This document shows, piece after piece, positions 21,359 through 32,303 of a stretch of DNA of 64,000 nucleotides. The DNA is from Pseudo-nitzschia pungens. Its lineage: Eukaryota > Bacillariophyta > Bacillariophyceae > Bacillariales > Bacillariaceae. Position numbers and translations under genes: made by a program. The notes below the pieces were generated by a model. That model ran no database searches and was not told the origin of the DNA. It worked only from the letters and a program-made list of their open reading frames with translations. How positions within the stretch are numbered: the first letter of the stretch is position 1; every line of letters starts with the position of its first letter. The DNA is taken from contig CM074765.1 in the NCBI GenBank assembly GCA_037355855.1, positions 1,364,001-1,428,000 of the forward strand. The letters are read 5' to 3'.

Positions 21359-22141
21359 TGATTTTAAAATCAAGCTGAGCGCTGATGACCATGAGCAGAA
21401 AGGTAACGATCGATCGAAAAGGACGACGAGACCGAAAGACTGCCAAAAATGGAGGCGCAGAGAAGCAAAAACAGGGAGAAGGATATCCAGTGTCTGCAGC
21501 ACAAGGAAGACCGACCCCAGCAACTGTTGGCGCCCAAAGAAGGGAGCAACAGCAGCAACAGAGACACCTAGGTACCTAAACAGGACCATGGTCGACAACA
21601 GAAATAATCGAACAAAAGAAATAATGAAATAAGTGTCGAAAAAAATGACACATGATCCAGTGAGTGGACTAATTGGACCAACACTGAGTGGATGGACAGA
21701 CCGAATAGGGGATGCCAACCAAAACCGAAGTATACGGATATCCGGAAAGGTATATAATGAATACCTAAACACCACCAATCCCACCGGGAAACGGGAAGTG
21801 GGACCGGCCCGGTGATTGCTTAATAGAGAAGCAACGCCGGAGAACCACGGGAATCAAATCCCACGTTATAAAAACAGAAACAACTCCGGAGAACCACAGG
21901 ATTCCCGGGAACTAAAGAGAGAAACAACTCCCACCACTGGACAAGCTTAAAGCAAAACCAGTTACAACACGGAATAACGTGTATTCCGAAAGGGGAAAAT
22001 CAGGTCCAACACGAGATATCGTGCAGACAAAGAGAAAACTGGAGCAAACTGAAACAACCACTTTTTGCTCACTTCCACCCCAAATAACAACTTACAGAAA
22101 TACTGTAACTAAACTAAACTAAAATAAAAAACTGATTAACC
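21359..22141 (+). other. G1 untranslated leader
   Basis: A 783-bp leader between LTR and gag. It holds the TGATTTTAAAATCA palindrome directly after the LTR, a conserved GGAAAGGTATATAATG segment near 21745 and AC-rich sequence up to the gag ATG. The same modules occur in G2, G3 and in the non-autonomous element at 48898-51461. The packaging signal and primer site are presumably here. Confidence 0.7.
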
Positions 22142-23581
22142 ATGGCGACCAAAGGAACCAAGCTGAAACCTTTCAACATCACACGGGAGGACTGGCCGGA
22201 AGACGCCACCACCGTAAAGATGAATGTAGACAGCGAACAAGGTGGAATCGCATTCAGCGACTACCTGAAGGTTCTCAACGGTACTGAAAGACCAGAACTC
22301 TTCCTTATCTGGAAGAGAGACTTTGACCAGAAAATTGCTGGCAATGACAAACTCCACGGAGACCAGAAATTGGAGGTTCTACAGAGAATTCTCTCTACTG
22401 AGGCACTCGCACTTGTCCAGCGAACGCTCGCTCGGACCTACTTGGCCGAACCAACCCACAAGGTCCATCACACCAGACACGTACAGAAAAAGATCCAAGC
22501 GATCGAGCAAAGGGACCAAGCAAACATCCTGCTATCAATGGGGCAAGACGCCACCGAAACTCCCACGGGAGCCTCCAAGGAGACGGCAAAGGAGAAATCT
22601 CCAAACGCCGACAAAGCCGACACAGCCACGGCGAGATCGGACAAAGAATCGGAGACCGACAACCTCGAGTCCCCAATCCCAAAGAAAAAGGTCGCAAGCG
22701 CCCTCACCCAGTACTACCAATCCCAGGAGTACAGGAAGGATATCTTGGAGGAGTGCATGCATGTCCTCAAGCTCAAAATCTTTGGCAATGACCAACACGG
22801 CAAGCGCTCGTATATCGTCCTCCGACAATTCATGCGAGGCATGCGCGTGGACCTCAAACATGGCATTAGAGCCTGGGCCAATCGAATGGCCGAACTCCAA
22901 AGCTATCTCCCAGAATGCCTCTGGGAATGTGGCAGTGACCAAATGGAAACACCAAGAAGTTTCACCCAAGGAGAAATGAAGGAAATCTTGGATTCCAACA
23001 TGACCCACTCCCAACGCGAGAAGCTGGAGCACATTAGTTGGGACCTCTACACCCACTCCTTTAACACCACTATCGACAAGCTCGAAAACCTGGAAATCAC
23101 CATCCGGAAGGAAGCAATAATGCAACAACGCATCACCGACCTCGAAAAGCAGACCGGTGTCACCAAGAAGACTCCCAAGGCCACATCTGGGGGAGGAACC
23201 CACCACGGGAAATCCCCTGGCAAAAAGAAGCGCCCTGTGGACAACAGCAACAAACAGCTATGCAAGACCTGTGGCAAGGTCCATGCCGGCAAATGCTGGA
23301 AACTAACCGGTGGTCCCTCCAAGAAGGGGAAGTTCGACCGGGAAACCATCAACCTGCTCAAGGAGCACTTTGTGGCAAAAGAACAAGACTCAGACGCTGA
23401 GCAACACTCCAAACCCCACTGGGGAAGGAATCTATCGAACCACGAGTACTCCTATGTACTGGCCACGGCCCAAGCTGACCACGAAGTCTCCGATGACGAG
23501 ATTGACATCTCCGAGCGGGAACTCAAAGAGTACAGAAGGAAGTACAGAAAGACCTTTAAAAAGAAAGGATCCCACAACTGA
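22142..23581 (+). CDS. gag: G1 Gag
   Basis: 479 residues from an ATG in context ACCATGG. This is the structural protein that would assemble particles and package RNA. The N-terminal half has a conserved region shared by all three gypsy copies (starting about residue 15, REDWPEDAT), a variable Ala/Thr/Glu-rich linker at about 135-180, then a second conserved region. Near the C-terminus is a zinc knuckle of unusual spacing, C374-x2-C377-x3-H381-x3-C385, instead of the common CX2CX4HX4C. The tail is Lys/Arg-rich. It ends with TGA immediately followed in the same frame by the ATG of pol. Confidence 0.9.
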   Translation: MATKGTKLKPFNITREDWPEDATTVKMNVDSEQGGIAFSDYLKVLNGTERPELFLIWKRDFDQKIAGNDKLHGDQKLEVLQRILSTEALALVQRTLARTYLAEPTHKVHHTRHVQKKIQAIEQRDQANILLSMGQDATETPTGASKETAKEKSPNADKADTATARSDKESETDNLESPIPKKKVASALTQYYQSQEYRKDILEECMHVLKLKIFGNDQHGKRSYIVLRQFMRGMRVDLKHGIRAWANRMAELQSYLPECLWECGSDQMETPRSFTQGEMKEILDSNMTHSQREKLEHISWDLYTHSFNTTIDKLENLEITIRKEAIMQQRITDLEKQTGVTKKTPKATSGGGTHHGKSPGKKKRPVDNSNKQLCKTCGKVHAGKCWKLTGGPSKKGKFDRETINLLKEHFVAKEQDSDAEQHSKPHWGRNLSNHEYSYVLATAQADHEVSDDEIDISERELKEYRRKYRKTFKKKGSHN

Positions 23582-26500
23582 ATGGCTTCTGATACCATCC
23601 ACACCGGACCGCGCGTAATCAACCGATTCGCAGACGTCTGCGTGGAGGTATTGGACCACAAGGGAAGGGGGAGGATGCTCCGGGGCCTACTCGACTCCGG
23701 GTGCTCCAAATCCATAATCCTAAGACACTTTGTCGACCGCAGTCAACTTACGAACCGGGACCAACGATCTGTCACCTATAATACCTATGGGGGCAAATTT
23801 CGAACAAAGTCCGCGGCTTCAGTGGGACTGAAGTTGATAGAGTTTTCAAACTCAAAGACCATCAAGTGGACCTTCCAAGTGGATGAATACCATCACCACG
23901 AGGAGGTACCCTATGACGTGATCATAGGATCTGACCTAATGGCACAATTGGGACTGGATATCAAATACAGCTCCCGAACAATCTCATGGCAAGGTGACTC
24001 CATCCCCATGAAGGGAATGGGGGAACTCACTAACCCGGACAAATGTGAGGCCGTATTCTTTGCCAACACACAGAGTCCAATCCTCCAACAGGAGGAAGAA
24101 AGGCAAGCCAAGATCCTGGACGCCGACTACTCCAAAGTAGATATAGACTCCATGGTCAACGACCTGGAGATTACAGACGCGTCTAAGGAGGCCCTGAAGA
24201 AAACATTGAAGAAGTTCCCCACACTCTTTGGAGGAGGTCTGGGACTGCTCAAGAATATTGAACCGGTATCTATTGAACTCCAACCAGGGGTTAAACCGGT
24301 CAGGCAGAGGTACTATTCAGTACCCCATGCCTTTGAACAAGCACTCCGGAAGGAAATCAACAGGCTCTGTGACATTGGAGTCCTGGAGAAACTTCCACAT
24401 GATGATGACTCACCATGGGCATCCCCGACGTTCTGTCAACCCAAAAAGACAGGGGACATACGAGTCCTTACGGACTTTCGGAAGATGAATGCAGCCATTC
24501 AACGAAAGCCGTTCCCCCTACCACGCATTGGGGAAACCATCCAAAGACTACAGAAATTTAAGTCTGCTACGGCACTGGACTTATCCCAAGGGTACTACAC
24601 CATCCCCATCTGCAAAGAGAGCCAGAAAATCTGCTCTACCATCTTGCCGTGGGGAAAGTATGCCTACAAGCGATTGGCTATGGGGATCGCATGCGCACCG
24701 GATATCTTCCAGTCCGTCATGATGAACCTACTCGGCGACCTGGACTATGTCCTCGTCTACATCGACGACATCTTAATCATCCAACGAGAGGGGGAATCTG
24801 AGCAGGATCACCTCGACAAAATCGATACAGTCCTACAGAGACTGGATGACGCTGGCTTTCGAGCCAACCTTAGAAAATCCTTCTTCATGCAAAAAGAAGT
24901 GGAGTATTTGGGTTTTCTACTAACAACAGAGGGCATTCAACCCCAGCCAAAGAAACTGGAGGCGATGAAGCGCCTGGAAGCCCCCAAGAACACCAAGCAA
25001 CTCAAGATGTTCCTTGGGATGGTCAATTTTTACAGGGACATGTGGAAGCGCCGCTCCCACATCCTGGCCCCCCTCAACAAGCTTGCAGGGAAAAAGGGAA
25101 AACTGAACTGGTACTGGGGCCCAGCAGAGCAGAAAGCTTTCATGGAGGCGAAAAGGATGCTCGCAGAGGAAGCAAAGCTTGCATTCCCAGACTTTACGAA
25201 ACCATTTCATCTCTACTCAGACGCCAGCGACAGGCAACTGGGAGCAACTGTATGCCAAGATGGCAAGCCCCTTGGTTTCTACACCCGGAAGCTGAACTCG
25301 GCGCAGCTCAACTACACGGTTGGAGAGAAAGAACTCCTGGGCATAGTAGAAGGGCTAAAAGCGTTTGAGGGAATCCTACGAGGACAAGATGTAATTATTC
25401 ACACAGACCACCTTAACCTGCTCTATCAGCAGATGCCCACCCAAAGGATGGTCCGATGGAGACTCCTCATGGAGGAGTTCCACCCCGTAGTCAAGCACGT
25501 TGCTGGCAAAGACAACGATGCAGCAGACGCGCTGTCTCGCCTGGACATCACAGATGACCCAGCGGACACAGTGGAATGGCTACCACCAAATAAGCCCCTC
25601 ACCTACGCGGATGAGGAAGAGCACCTCCGGCAACTCCTGTTCCCGCTTGGAGAAGCGCCGGAAGAATTCCAGGGCAATAGTGCATTCCCACTTGCCCCGG
25701 ACATGATTCAGTTCTACCAGCAACAGGACACAGGAATCGTGAATGCTCTGGAAAAAGACAATCGACTAACCACCAAAATGGTGGAAGGTTACAACCTAAT
25801 CCACAAAGAAGGAAAGATTCTGATTCCCGACAAACTCAAGGACAGAGTCATGGAATGGTACCACAGCATGTTGGTCCATCCCGGAGAAAAGAGAATGGAA
25901 CAGAGCATACGCTCGGTGTTCACCTGGAAAGGCCTACGAAAGGACGTTCAGGATCTCTGCAAACACTGCCACACGTGCCAGATGTTCAAAAAGAGCGGCC
26001 GGAAGAAGTATGGACTACTACCGGAGAAAGCAGTGGAAGTCACCAAATGGCAGAGGGTCAATGTGGACCTCTGGGGACCCGCAACTGTCCACAATAAAAA
26101 TGGTAAAGACTACCACATCCATGTTCTCACCATGGTGGATCCAGTGACCGGATGGTTTGAATTGGCTCACCTGAAGGACTCGCCAAACGCAGCAGAAACT
26201 CAACGTTTGTTAGACAGTACCTGGCTAGCAAGGTATCCGCGCCCAAAGGAAATTGGCTTTGATGGCGGGAGCGAGTTCAAAGCAGAGTTCCAAGAGCTCT
26301 GTGATAACATGGGAATGAAAAGAAAGCCCAGTGGCGCCTGGAATCCACAATCCAACTCAGTGCTGGAAAGAATCCACCAGGTACTGAAGGACTGTCTACT
26401 GTCCTTTAACCTGGAACAAAGAGACCTCCACGAGGAGGATCCTTTTGAGGAATTCACTACCAAGGCAGCATACGCTATTAGAAGTGCCATCCACACCACG

Positions 26501-26848
26501 CTGGGATACTCTCCGGCACAACTGGTGTTTGGAAGGGACATGTTCATGCCTGTAAACTTCCCAGCGGATTGGGAAGCAATCCAAGCAAGGAAACAAAAGA
26601 GTATCCACAAGAGCAACATCAGGGAGAACCGGAAGCGGATTCCCCATGTCTATAAGGAAGGAGACTATGTCACCCTGGAGAGGAAGGGCATTATTCCGAA
26701 ACTATCCTTCCCACGACAAGGACCTTACAAGGTGCTCAAGGCCCATAACAATGGAACTGTAACTATTGAAACTGCGCCCTTTGTAACCGACCGGGTTAAC
26801 ATCAGGAGAGTACACCCTTATTATTGCAGGGATCCTATTCAGTCGTAA
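23582..26848 (+). CDS. pol: G1 Pol polyprotein (PR-RT-RNase H-IN)
   Basis: 1088 residues, in the same frame as gag and separated by one TGA. The aspartic protease motif is DSG at 38-40 (GLLDSGCSKS). Reverse transcriptase follows, with TALDLSQGYY (motif A) and Y393-I-D-D396. RNase H starts with LYSDASDR (D547) and includes HTDHLNL. The integrase has the HHCC zinc motif (CKHCHTCQ part) and catalytic D829, D894 and E929, the last two 34 residues apart. A GPY-type module (RQGPYKV) lies near the C-terminus; no chromodomain is seen. Order and motifs fit Ty3/gypsy. Expression may rely on stop readthrough or reinitiation at the adjoining ATG. No inactivating change is visible. Confidence 0.95.
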   Translation: MASDTIHTGPRVINRFADVCVEVLDHKGRGRMLRGLLDSGCSKSIILRHFVDRSQLTNRDQRSVTYNTYGGKFRTKSAASVGLKLIEFSNSKTIKWTFQVDEYHHHEEVPYDVIIGSDLMAQLGLDIKYSSRTISWQGDSIPMKGMGELTNPDKCEAVFFANTQSPILQQEEERQAKILDADYSKVDIDSMVNDLEITDASKEALKKTLKKFPTLFGGGLGLLKNIEPVSIELQPGVKPVRQRYYSVPHAFEQALRKEINRLCDIGVLEKLPHDDDSPWASPTFCQPKKTGDIRVLTDFRKMNAAIQRKPFPLPRIGETIQRLQKFKSATALDLSQGYYTIPICKESQKICSTILPWGKYAYKRLAMGIACAPDIFQSVMMNLLGDLDYVLVYIDDILIIQREGESEQDHLDKIDTVLQRLDDAGFRANLRKSFFMQKEVEYLGFLLTTEGIQPQPKKLEAMKRLEAPKNTKQLKMFLGMVNFYRDMWKRRSHILAPLNKLAGKKGKLNWYWGPAEQKAFMEAKRMLAEEAKLAFPDFTKPFHLYSDASDRQLGATVCQDGKPLGFYTRKLNSAQLNYTVGEKELLGIVEGLKAFEGILRGQDVIIHTDHLNLLYQQMPTQRMVRWRLLMEEFHPVVKHVAGKDNDAADALSRLDITDDPADTVEWLPPNKPLTYADEEEHLRQLLFPLGEAPEEFQGNSAFPLAPDMIQFYQQQDTGIVNALEKDNRLTTKMVEGYNLIHKEGKILIPDKLKDRVMEWYHSMLVHPGEKRMEQSIRSVFTWKGLRKDVQDLCKHCHTCQMFKKSGRKKYGLLPEKAVEVTKWQRVNVDLWGPATVHNKNGKDYHIHVLTMVDPVTGWFELAHLKDSPNAAETQRLLDSTWLARYPRPKEIGFDGGSEFKAEFQELCDNMGMKRKPSGAWNPQSNSVLERIHQVLKDCLLSFNLEQRDLHEEDPFEEFTTKAAYAIRSAIHTTLGYSPAQLVFGRDMFMPVNFPADWEAIQARKQKSIHKSNIRENRKRIPHVYKEGDYVTLERKGIIPKLSFPRQGPYKVLKAHNNGTVTIETAPFVTDRVNIRRVHPYYCRDPIQS

Positions 26849-26866
26849 CAGTACCATGGAGGAGTA

Positions 26867-27055
26867 TGCCGTGCACCAAAATACAGTCACGAGCGCACAC
26901 GGGACTGGATTAAGGATAAGGATAAAAACAATCGGCGAGTCGACAGAATCGCTGATTCGGAGGGCTCTTAGAACTGTAGCAAATAGACTAATCAATAGAG
27001 CTCACAATTTGCATATCACTACTATTCTAATCACTAGTAGACCCGGGGTATGGCA
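26867..27055 (+). repeat. G1 3' LTR
   Basis: 189 bp, identical to the 5' LTR. Preceded by a purine-containing stretch CCATGGAGGAGTA that is conserved before the 3' LTR of all gypsy copies and is the probable polypurine-tract region. Confidence 0.95.
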
Positions 27056-27096
27056 ATCACTACTATTCTAATCACTAGTAGACCCGGGGTATGGCA
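27056..27096 (+). repeat. G2 5' LTR, right part
   Basis: Begins with the duplicated ATCAC and then supplies the last 36 bp of the G2 LTR, followed directly by the G2 leader with the TGATTTTAAAATCA palindrome. Confidence 0.92.
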
Positions 27097-27835
27097 TGAT
27101 TTTAAAATCAAGCTGAGCGCTGATGACCATGAGCAAGAGAAGGGACCGATCGGCCGACAAACCGACGAGACCGAAGAAACTGCCGAAAAATGGAGGCGCA
27201 TAGAAGCAAACAGGGGAAAGGACATCCGGTGTCTGCAGCACTAAGGAAGACCAACCCCAGCGACAGTTGGCTCCATTACAGGGAGCAACTGCAGCAACAG
27301 AGACACCTAAGGACCTAAACAGGACCATGGTCGACAAAAGAAATAATCGAATAAAATGAGTGTCGAAAAAGTGACACATAATCCAGTGAGTGGACTAATT
27401 GGACCAACACTGAGTGGATGGACAGACCGTAGGTGGTATGCCAACCAAAACCGAAATATACGGATATACGGAAAGGTATATAACAAATGCCTGAACACCA
27501 CTAACCCCACGGGAAACGGGAAGTGGGACCGGCCCGGTGACGACTTAATAGAGAAGCAACGCCGGAGAACCACGGGAATCAAATCCCACGAAATAAAAAC
27601 AGAAACAACTCCGGGGAACCACAGAATTCCCGGGAGCTAAAGAGAGAAACAACTCCCACCAAGGGACAAACCAGGGGGAAAATCAGTTATGACACGAGTT
27701 ATCGCGAGAGCAGTGGAAATCCAGCAAGAAAAACTGGAGGAACTGAGCAATCACTTTTTGCTCAGTTCCAACACAAGCAGCAAGGATAACAGAAGTAGTG
27801 TAACTAAATTAAATAAAATAACCGATTAACCCACC
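27097..27835 (+). other. G2 untranslated leader
   Basis: 739 bp, homologous to the G1 and G3 leaders, including GGAAAGGTATATAAC at about 27471. No coding frame is supported. Confidence 0.7.
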
Positions 27836-29248
27836 ATGGCGTCTAAAGGAACCAAACAGAAACCCTTTACCTTTGCACGAGAGGACTGGCCGGAGGATGC
27901 CACTGCTGTAAAGATGAGCATAGACTCAGAAAAGGGAGGGGTAGCCTTCAGCGACTACCTGAAGGTACTCACCGGCACGGAAAGACCAGAACTCTTTATC
28001 ATCTGGAAGAGGGATTTTGACCAGAAAATTGCTGGCAATGACAAACTCCAAGGAGACCAGAAACTGGATGTCCTCCAGAGAATCCTCTCCAACGAGGCAC
28101 TCTCCATCGTCCAAATGGTCCTCGGTCAGACATATTATGCCGAACCAGGACACAAGGTACACAACAACCAACTGATCCAACAAAAACTCGAGATGATTGC
28201 CATGAGGGAACCCAAGGAACCTCCTAAGGAACCCCCCGCTGACAAATCCAAAGAGGCGGTGGAGGGCGCCAGCGCCCCAGCCGCCGACACGACTGCTACG
28301 GCGGCGCCCGAGACAGAACCGGAGTCCGTCACCCTCGACGACCCGGTCCCCAAGAAAAGGGTCCCGTCTGTTCTCACCCAGTACTACCAAACCCAGGAGT
28401 ACAGAAAGGATGTCATCGAGGAATGCATGCATGCCCTCAAGCTCAAAATCTTTGGCAATGACATGAATGGCAAACGATCCTACATCCTGCTCCGAAGATT
28501 CATTCGGAACACGAAAATCGACATGAAACACGGTATTCGCTCATGGGCAAACCGTATGGCCGAACTACAGAGCTATCTACCAGATTGCCTCTGGGAGAGT
28601 GGCGCCGCAAACGGCACTGCCCCATCCAGTTACTCAGAGGAGGACATGAAGGAAATCCTAGATGCCAACATGACCCACTCACAGCGCGAGAAACTCGACC
28701 ATATTGGTTGGGACGTCTACACCCAATCCTTTAACACCACTATCGACAAGCTCGAAAACTTAGAAATCACCATCCGGAGCGAGGATGAACTCCGCAAACG
28801 CATCTCGGACCTCGAAAAACAAACCGGTGGTACCAAGAAGAACCCCAAGGCCGCCTCTGGGGGAGGAACCCACCACGGGAAATCCCCTGGCAAAAAGAAG
28901 CGCCCTGTGGACAACAGCAACAAACAGCTATGCAAGACCTGTGGCAAGGTCCATGCCGGCAAATGCTGGAAACTAACCGGCGGACCTCCCAAGAAGGGAA
29001 AGTTCGACCGGGAGACCATCAACTTGCTCAAGGAGCATTTTGTGGCAAAAGATAACTCAGACTCTGAGGAGTACTCCAAACCCCACTGGGGAAGGAGCCT
29101 ATCAAACCACGAGTACTCTTACGTACTGGCCACGGCCCAAGCTGACCATGCAGTCTCCGATGACGAGATCGACATCTCCGAACGCGAACTCAAAGAGTAC
29201 AGAAGAAAGTACAGGAAAACCTTCAAAAAGAAAGGTTCCCACAACTGA
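27836..29248 (+). CDS. gag: G2 Gag
   Basis: 470 residues from ACCATGG. Homologous to G1 Gag over both conserved regions, with a different Pro/Ala/Thr-rich linker. It has the same short zinc knuckle (CKTCGKVHAGKC). The segment around the knuckle (about 28858-28980) is nucleotide-identical to G1, in contrast to the more diverged 5' part, which suggests exchange between copies. It ends with TGA directly abutting the pol ATG in the same frame. No internal disruption. Confidence 0.9.
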   Translation: MASKGTKQKPFTFAREDWPEDATAVKMSIDSEKGGVAFSDYLKVLTGTERPELFIIWKRDFDQKIAGNDKLQGDQKLDVLQRILSNEALSIVQMVLGQTYYAEPGHKVHNNQLIQQKLEMIAMREPKEPPKEPPADKSKEAVEGASAPAADTTATAAPETEPESVTLDDPVPKKRVPSVLTQYYQTQEYRKDVIEECMHALKLKIFGNDMNGKRSYILLRRFIRNTKIDMKHGIRSWANRMAELQSYLPDCLWESGAANGTAPSSYSEEDMKEILDANMTHSQREKLDHIGWDVYTQSFNTTIDKLENLEITIRSEDELRKRISDLEKQTGGTKKNPKAASGGGTHHGKSPGKKKRPVDNSNKQLCKTCGKVHAGKCWKLTGGPPKKGKFDRETINLLKEHFVAKDNSDSEEYSKPHWGRSLSNHEYSYVLATAQADHAVSDDEIDISERELKEYRRKYRKTFKKKGSHN

Positions 29249-32200
29249 ATGGCCGATACCATCCACACGGGACCCCGCATCATCAACAGATTTGCGGACG
29301 TCTGTGTGGAGGTATTGGACCACAAGGGAAGAGGGAGGATGCTCCGGGGCCTACTAGACTCTGGCTGCTCCAAATCCATAGTATTAAAGCGTTTTGTCGA
29401 CCGAAGTCAACTAACGAACCGAGACCAAAGATCTGTCACCTACAATACCTATGGGGGCAAGTTCCGCACCAGGTCTGCGGCTTCAGTGGGACTGAGACTG
29501 ATAGAATTTTCAAACTTGAAGACCATCAAATGGACCTTCCAAGTGGATGAATACCATCACCACGAGGAAGTACCCTACGACATGATCATAGGATCCGACC
29601 TGATGGCACAACTGGGACTGGATATAAAATACAGCTCCCGTACGATTGAATGGCAGGGTGACTCCATTCCCATGAAAGGGATGGGGGAGCTCTCAGACCC
29701 GGACAAATGCGAGGCAGTATTCTTTGCCAACACACAAAGTCCAATCCTCCAACAGGAGGAAGAGAGGCAAGCCAAAATTCTGGACGCAGATTACTCCAAG
29801 GTAGATATCGACGCCATGGTCAACGACCTGGAGATCACAGACGAGTCCAAGGAAGCCCTAAAGCAAACCCTAAAGAAATTCCCAACGCTCTTTGGAGGAG
29901 GGTTGGGTCTACTCAAAAATATAGAACCGGTGTCCATTGAACTCCAACCAGGGGTCAAACCGGTCCGGCAGCTGTACTATTCGGTGCCCCATGCCTTCGA
30001 ACAAGCCCTCCGGAAGGAGATAACTAGACTCTGTGACATTGGAGTACTGGAAAAACTCCCCCATGATGATGACTCACCATGGGCGTCTCCCACGTTCTGT
30101 CAACCGAAGAAGACAGGCGATATCCGAGTCCTTACAGACTTCCGGAAGATGAATGCAGCAATCCAGAGGAAGCCTTTCCCACTACCACGCATAGGGGAAA
30201 CAATCCAAAGGTTGCAGAAGTTCAAATCAGCCACGGCACTGGACTTATCCCAAGGATACTACACCATCCCCATCTGCAAGGAGAGCCAGAAGATCTGCTC
30301 CACCATTCTGCCGTGGGGAAAGTATGCCTACAAGAGACTGGCAATGGGGATTGCCTGCGCGCCTGACATATTCCAGTCAGTCATGATGAACCTGCTCGGG
30401 GATCTGGACTATGTCCTGGTCTATATTGATGATATTCTAATCATTCAACGCGAAGGTGAATCGGAACAGGACCATCTCCACAAAATCGATACAGTACTAC
30501 AGCGACTGGATGATGCTGGCTTCAGAGCCAACCTACGGAAATCCTTCTTCATGCAAAAAGAGGTGGAATACCTGGGATTTCTGTTAACAACAGAGGGCAT
30601 CCAACCCCAGCCAAAGAAGCTGGAGGCGATGAAGCGCCTGGAAGCCCCCAAGAACACCAAGCAACTCAAGATGTTCCTTGGAATGGTAAACTTTTACAGG
30701 GACATGTGGAAGCGTCGCTCCCACATCCTAGCCCCCCTCAATAAACTTGCAGGGAAAAAGGGAAAAATGAACTGGTACTGGGGCCCAGCAGAGCAGAAAG
30801 CTTTCATGGAGGCGAAAAGGATGCTCGCAGATGAAGCAAAGCTTGCATTCCCAGACTTTACGAAACCATTTCATCTCTACTCAGACGCCAGCGACAGGCA
30901 ACTGGGAGCAACTGTATGCCAAGATGGCAAGCCCCTTGGTTTCTACACCCGGAAGCTGAACTCGGCGCAGCTCAACTACACGGTTGGAGAGAAAGAACTC
31001 CTGGGCATAGTAGAAGGGCTAAAAGCGTTTGAGGGAATCCTACGAGGACAAGATGTGATTATTCACACAGACCACCTTAACCTGCTCCATCAGCAGATGC
31101 CCACCCAAAGGATGGTCCAATGGAGACTCCTCATGGAGGAGTTCCACCCCGTAGTCAAGCACGTTGCTGGCAAAGACAACGATGCAGCAGACGCACTGTC
31201 TCGCCTGGACATCACAGATGACCCAGCGGACACAGTGGAATGGCTACCACCAAATAAGCCCCTCACCTACGCGGATGAGGAAGAGCACCTCCGGCAACTC
31301 CTGTTCCCGCTTGGAGAAGCGCCGGAAGAATTCCAGGGCAATAGTGCATTCCCACTTGCCCCGGACATGATTCAGTTCTACCAGCAACAGGACACAGGAA
31401 TCGTGAATGCTCTGGAAAAAGACAATCGACTGACCACCAAAATGGTGGAAGGTTACAACCTAATCCACAAAGAAGGAAAGATTCTGATTCCCGACAAACT
31501 CAAGGACAGAGTCATGGAATGGTACCACAGCATGTTGGTCCATCCCGGAGAAAAGAGAATGGAACAGAGCATACGCTCGGTGTTCACCTGGAAAGGCCTA
31601 CGAAAGGACGTTCAGGATCTCTGCAAACACTGCCACACGTGTCAGATGTTCAAAAAGAGCGGCCGGAAGAAGTATGGACTACTACCGGAGAAAGCAGTGG
31701 AAGTCACCAAATGGCAGAGGGTCAATGTGGACCTCTGGGGACCTGCAACTGTCCACAATAAAAATGGTAAAGACTACCACATCCATGTTCTCACCATGGT
31801 GGACCCAGTAACCGGATGGTTTGAGCTGGCTCACCTGAAGGACTCACCAAATGCAGCAGAAACTCAACGATTATTGGACAGTACATGGCTAGCAAGGTAT
31901 CCGCGCCCAAAGGAAATTGGCTTTGATGGCGGGAGCGAGTTCAAAGCAGAGTTCCAAGAGCTCTGTGATAACATGGGAATGAAAAGAAAGCCCAGTGGCG
32001 CTTGGAACCCACAATCCAACTCAGTGCTGGAAAGGATCCATCAGGTCCTGAAGGACTGTCTACTGTCCTTTAACCTGGAACAAAGGGATCTCCACGAGAA
32101 GGATCCTTTTGAGGAATTCACTACCAAGGCAGCATACGCTATTAGAAGTGCCATCCACACCACGCTGGGATACTCTCCAGCACAACTGGTGTTTGGAAGG

Positions 32201-32303
32201 GACATGTTCATGCCGGTGAATTTCCCGGTGGATTGGGAAGCAATCCAAGCAAGGAAACAAAGGAGTATCCACAAGAGTAATAGCAGGGAGAACCGGAAGA
32301 GGA
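29249..32303 (+). pseudogene. pol: G2 Pol, N-terminal part, interrupted by G3
   Basis: Homologous to G1 Pol through protease (DSG), reverse transcriptase (YIDD), RNase H and the catalytic part of integrase. The frame runs into the inverted LTR of G3 and would stop at about 32332 after a few foreign residues. The missing C-terminus is found beyond G3 at 38116-38330. RNase H and the first part of the integrase (about 30755-31805) are almost identical to G1 at the nucleotide level, while the RT segment upstream differs at many synonymous sites. Confidence 0.93.

Larger units (their letters stand above)
21170..27055 (+). mobile_element. Ty3/gypsy-type LTR retrotransposon G1, complete
   Basis: 5886 bp with two identical 189-bp LTRs and 5-bp ATCAC duplications (21165-21169 and 27056-27060). 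Gag and pol are both intact. It sits inside the 5' LTR of the related G2. Identical LTRs indicate a recent insertion. Confidence 0.95.

Noticed and set aside
26856..27071. Small frames inside gypsy LTRs
   Set aside because: They recur in every LTR copy simply because the LTR is repeated; no protein-like features.
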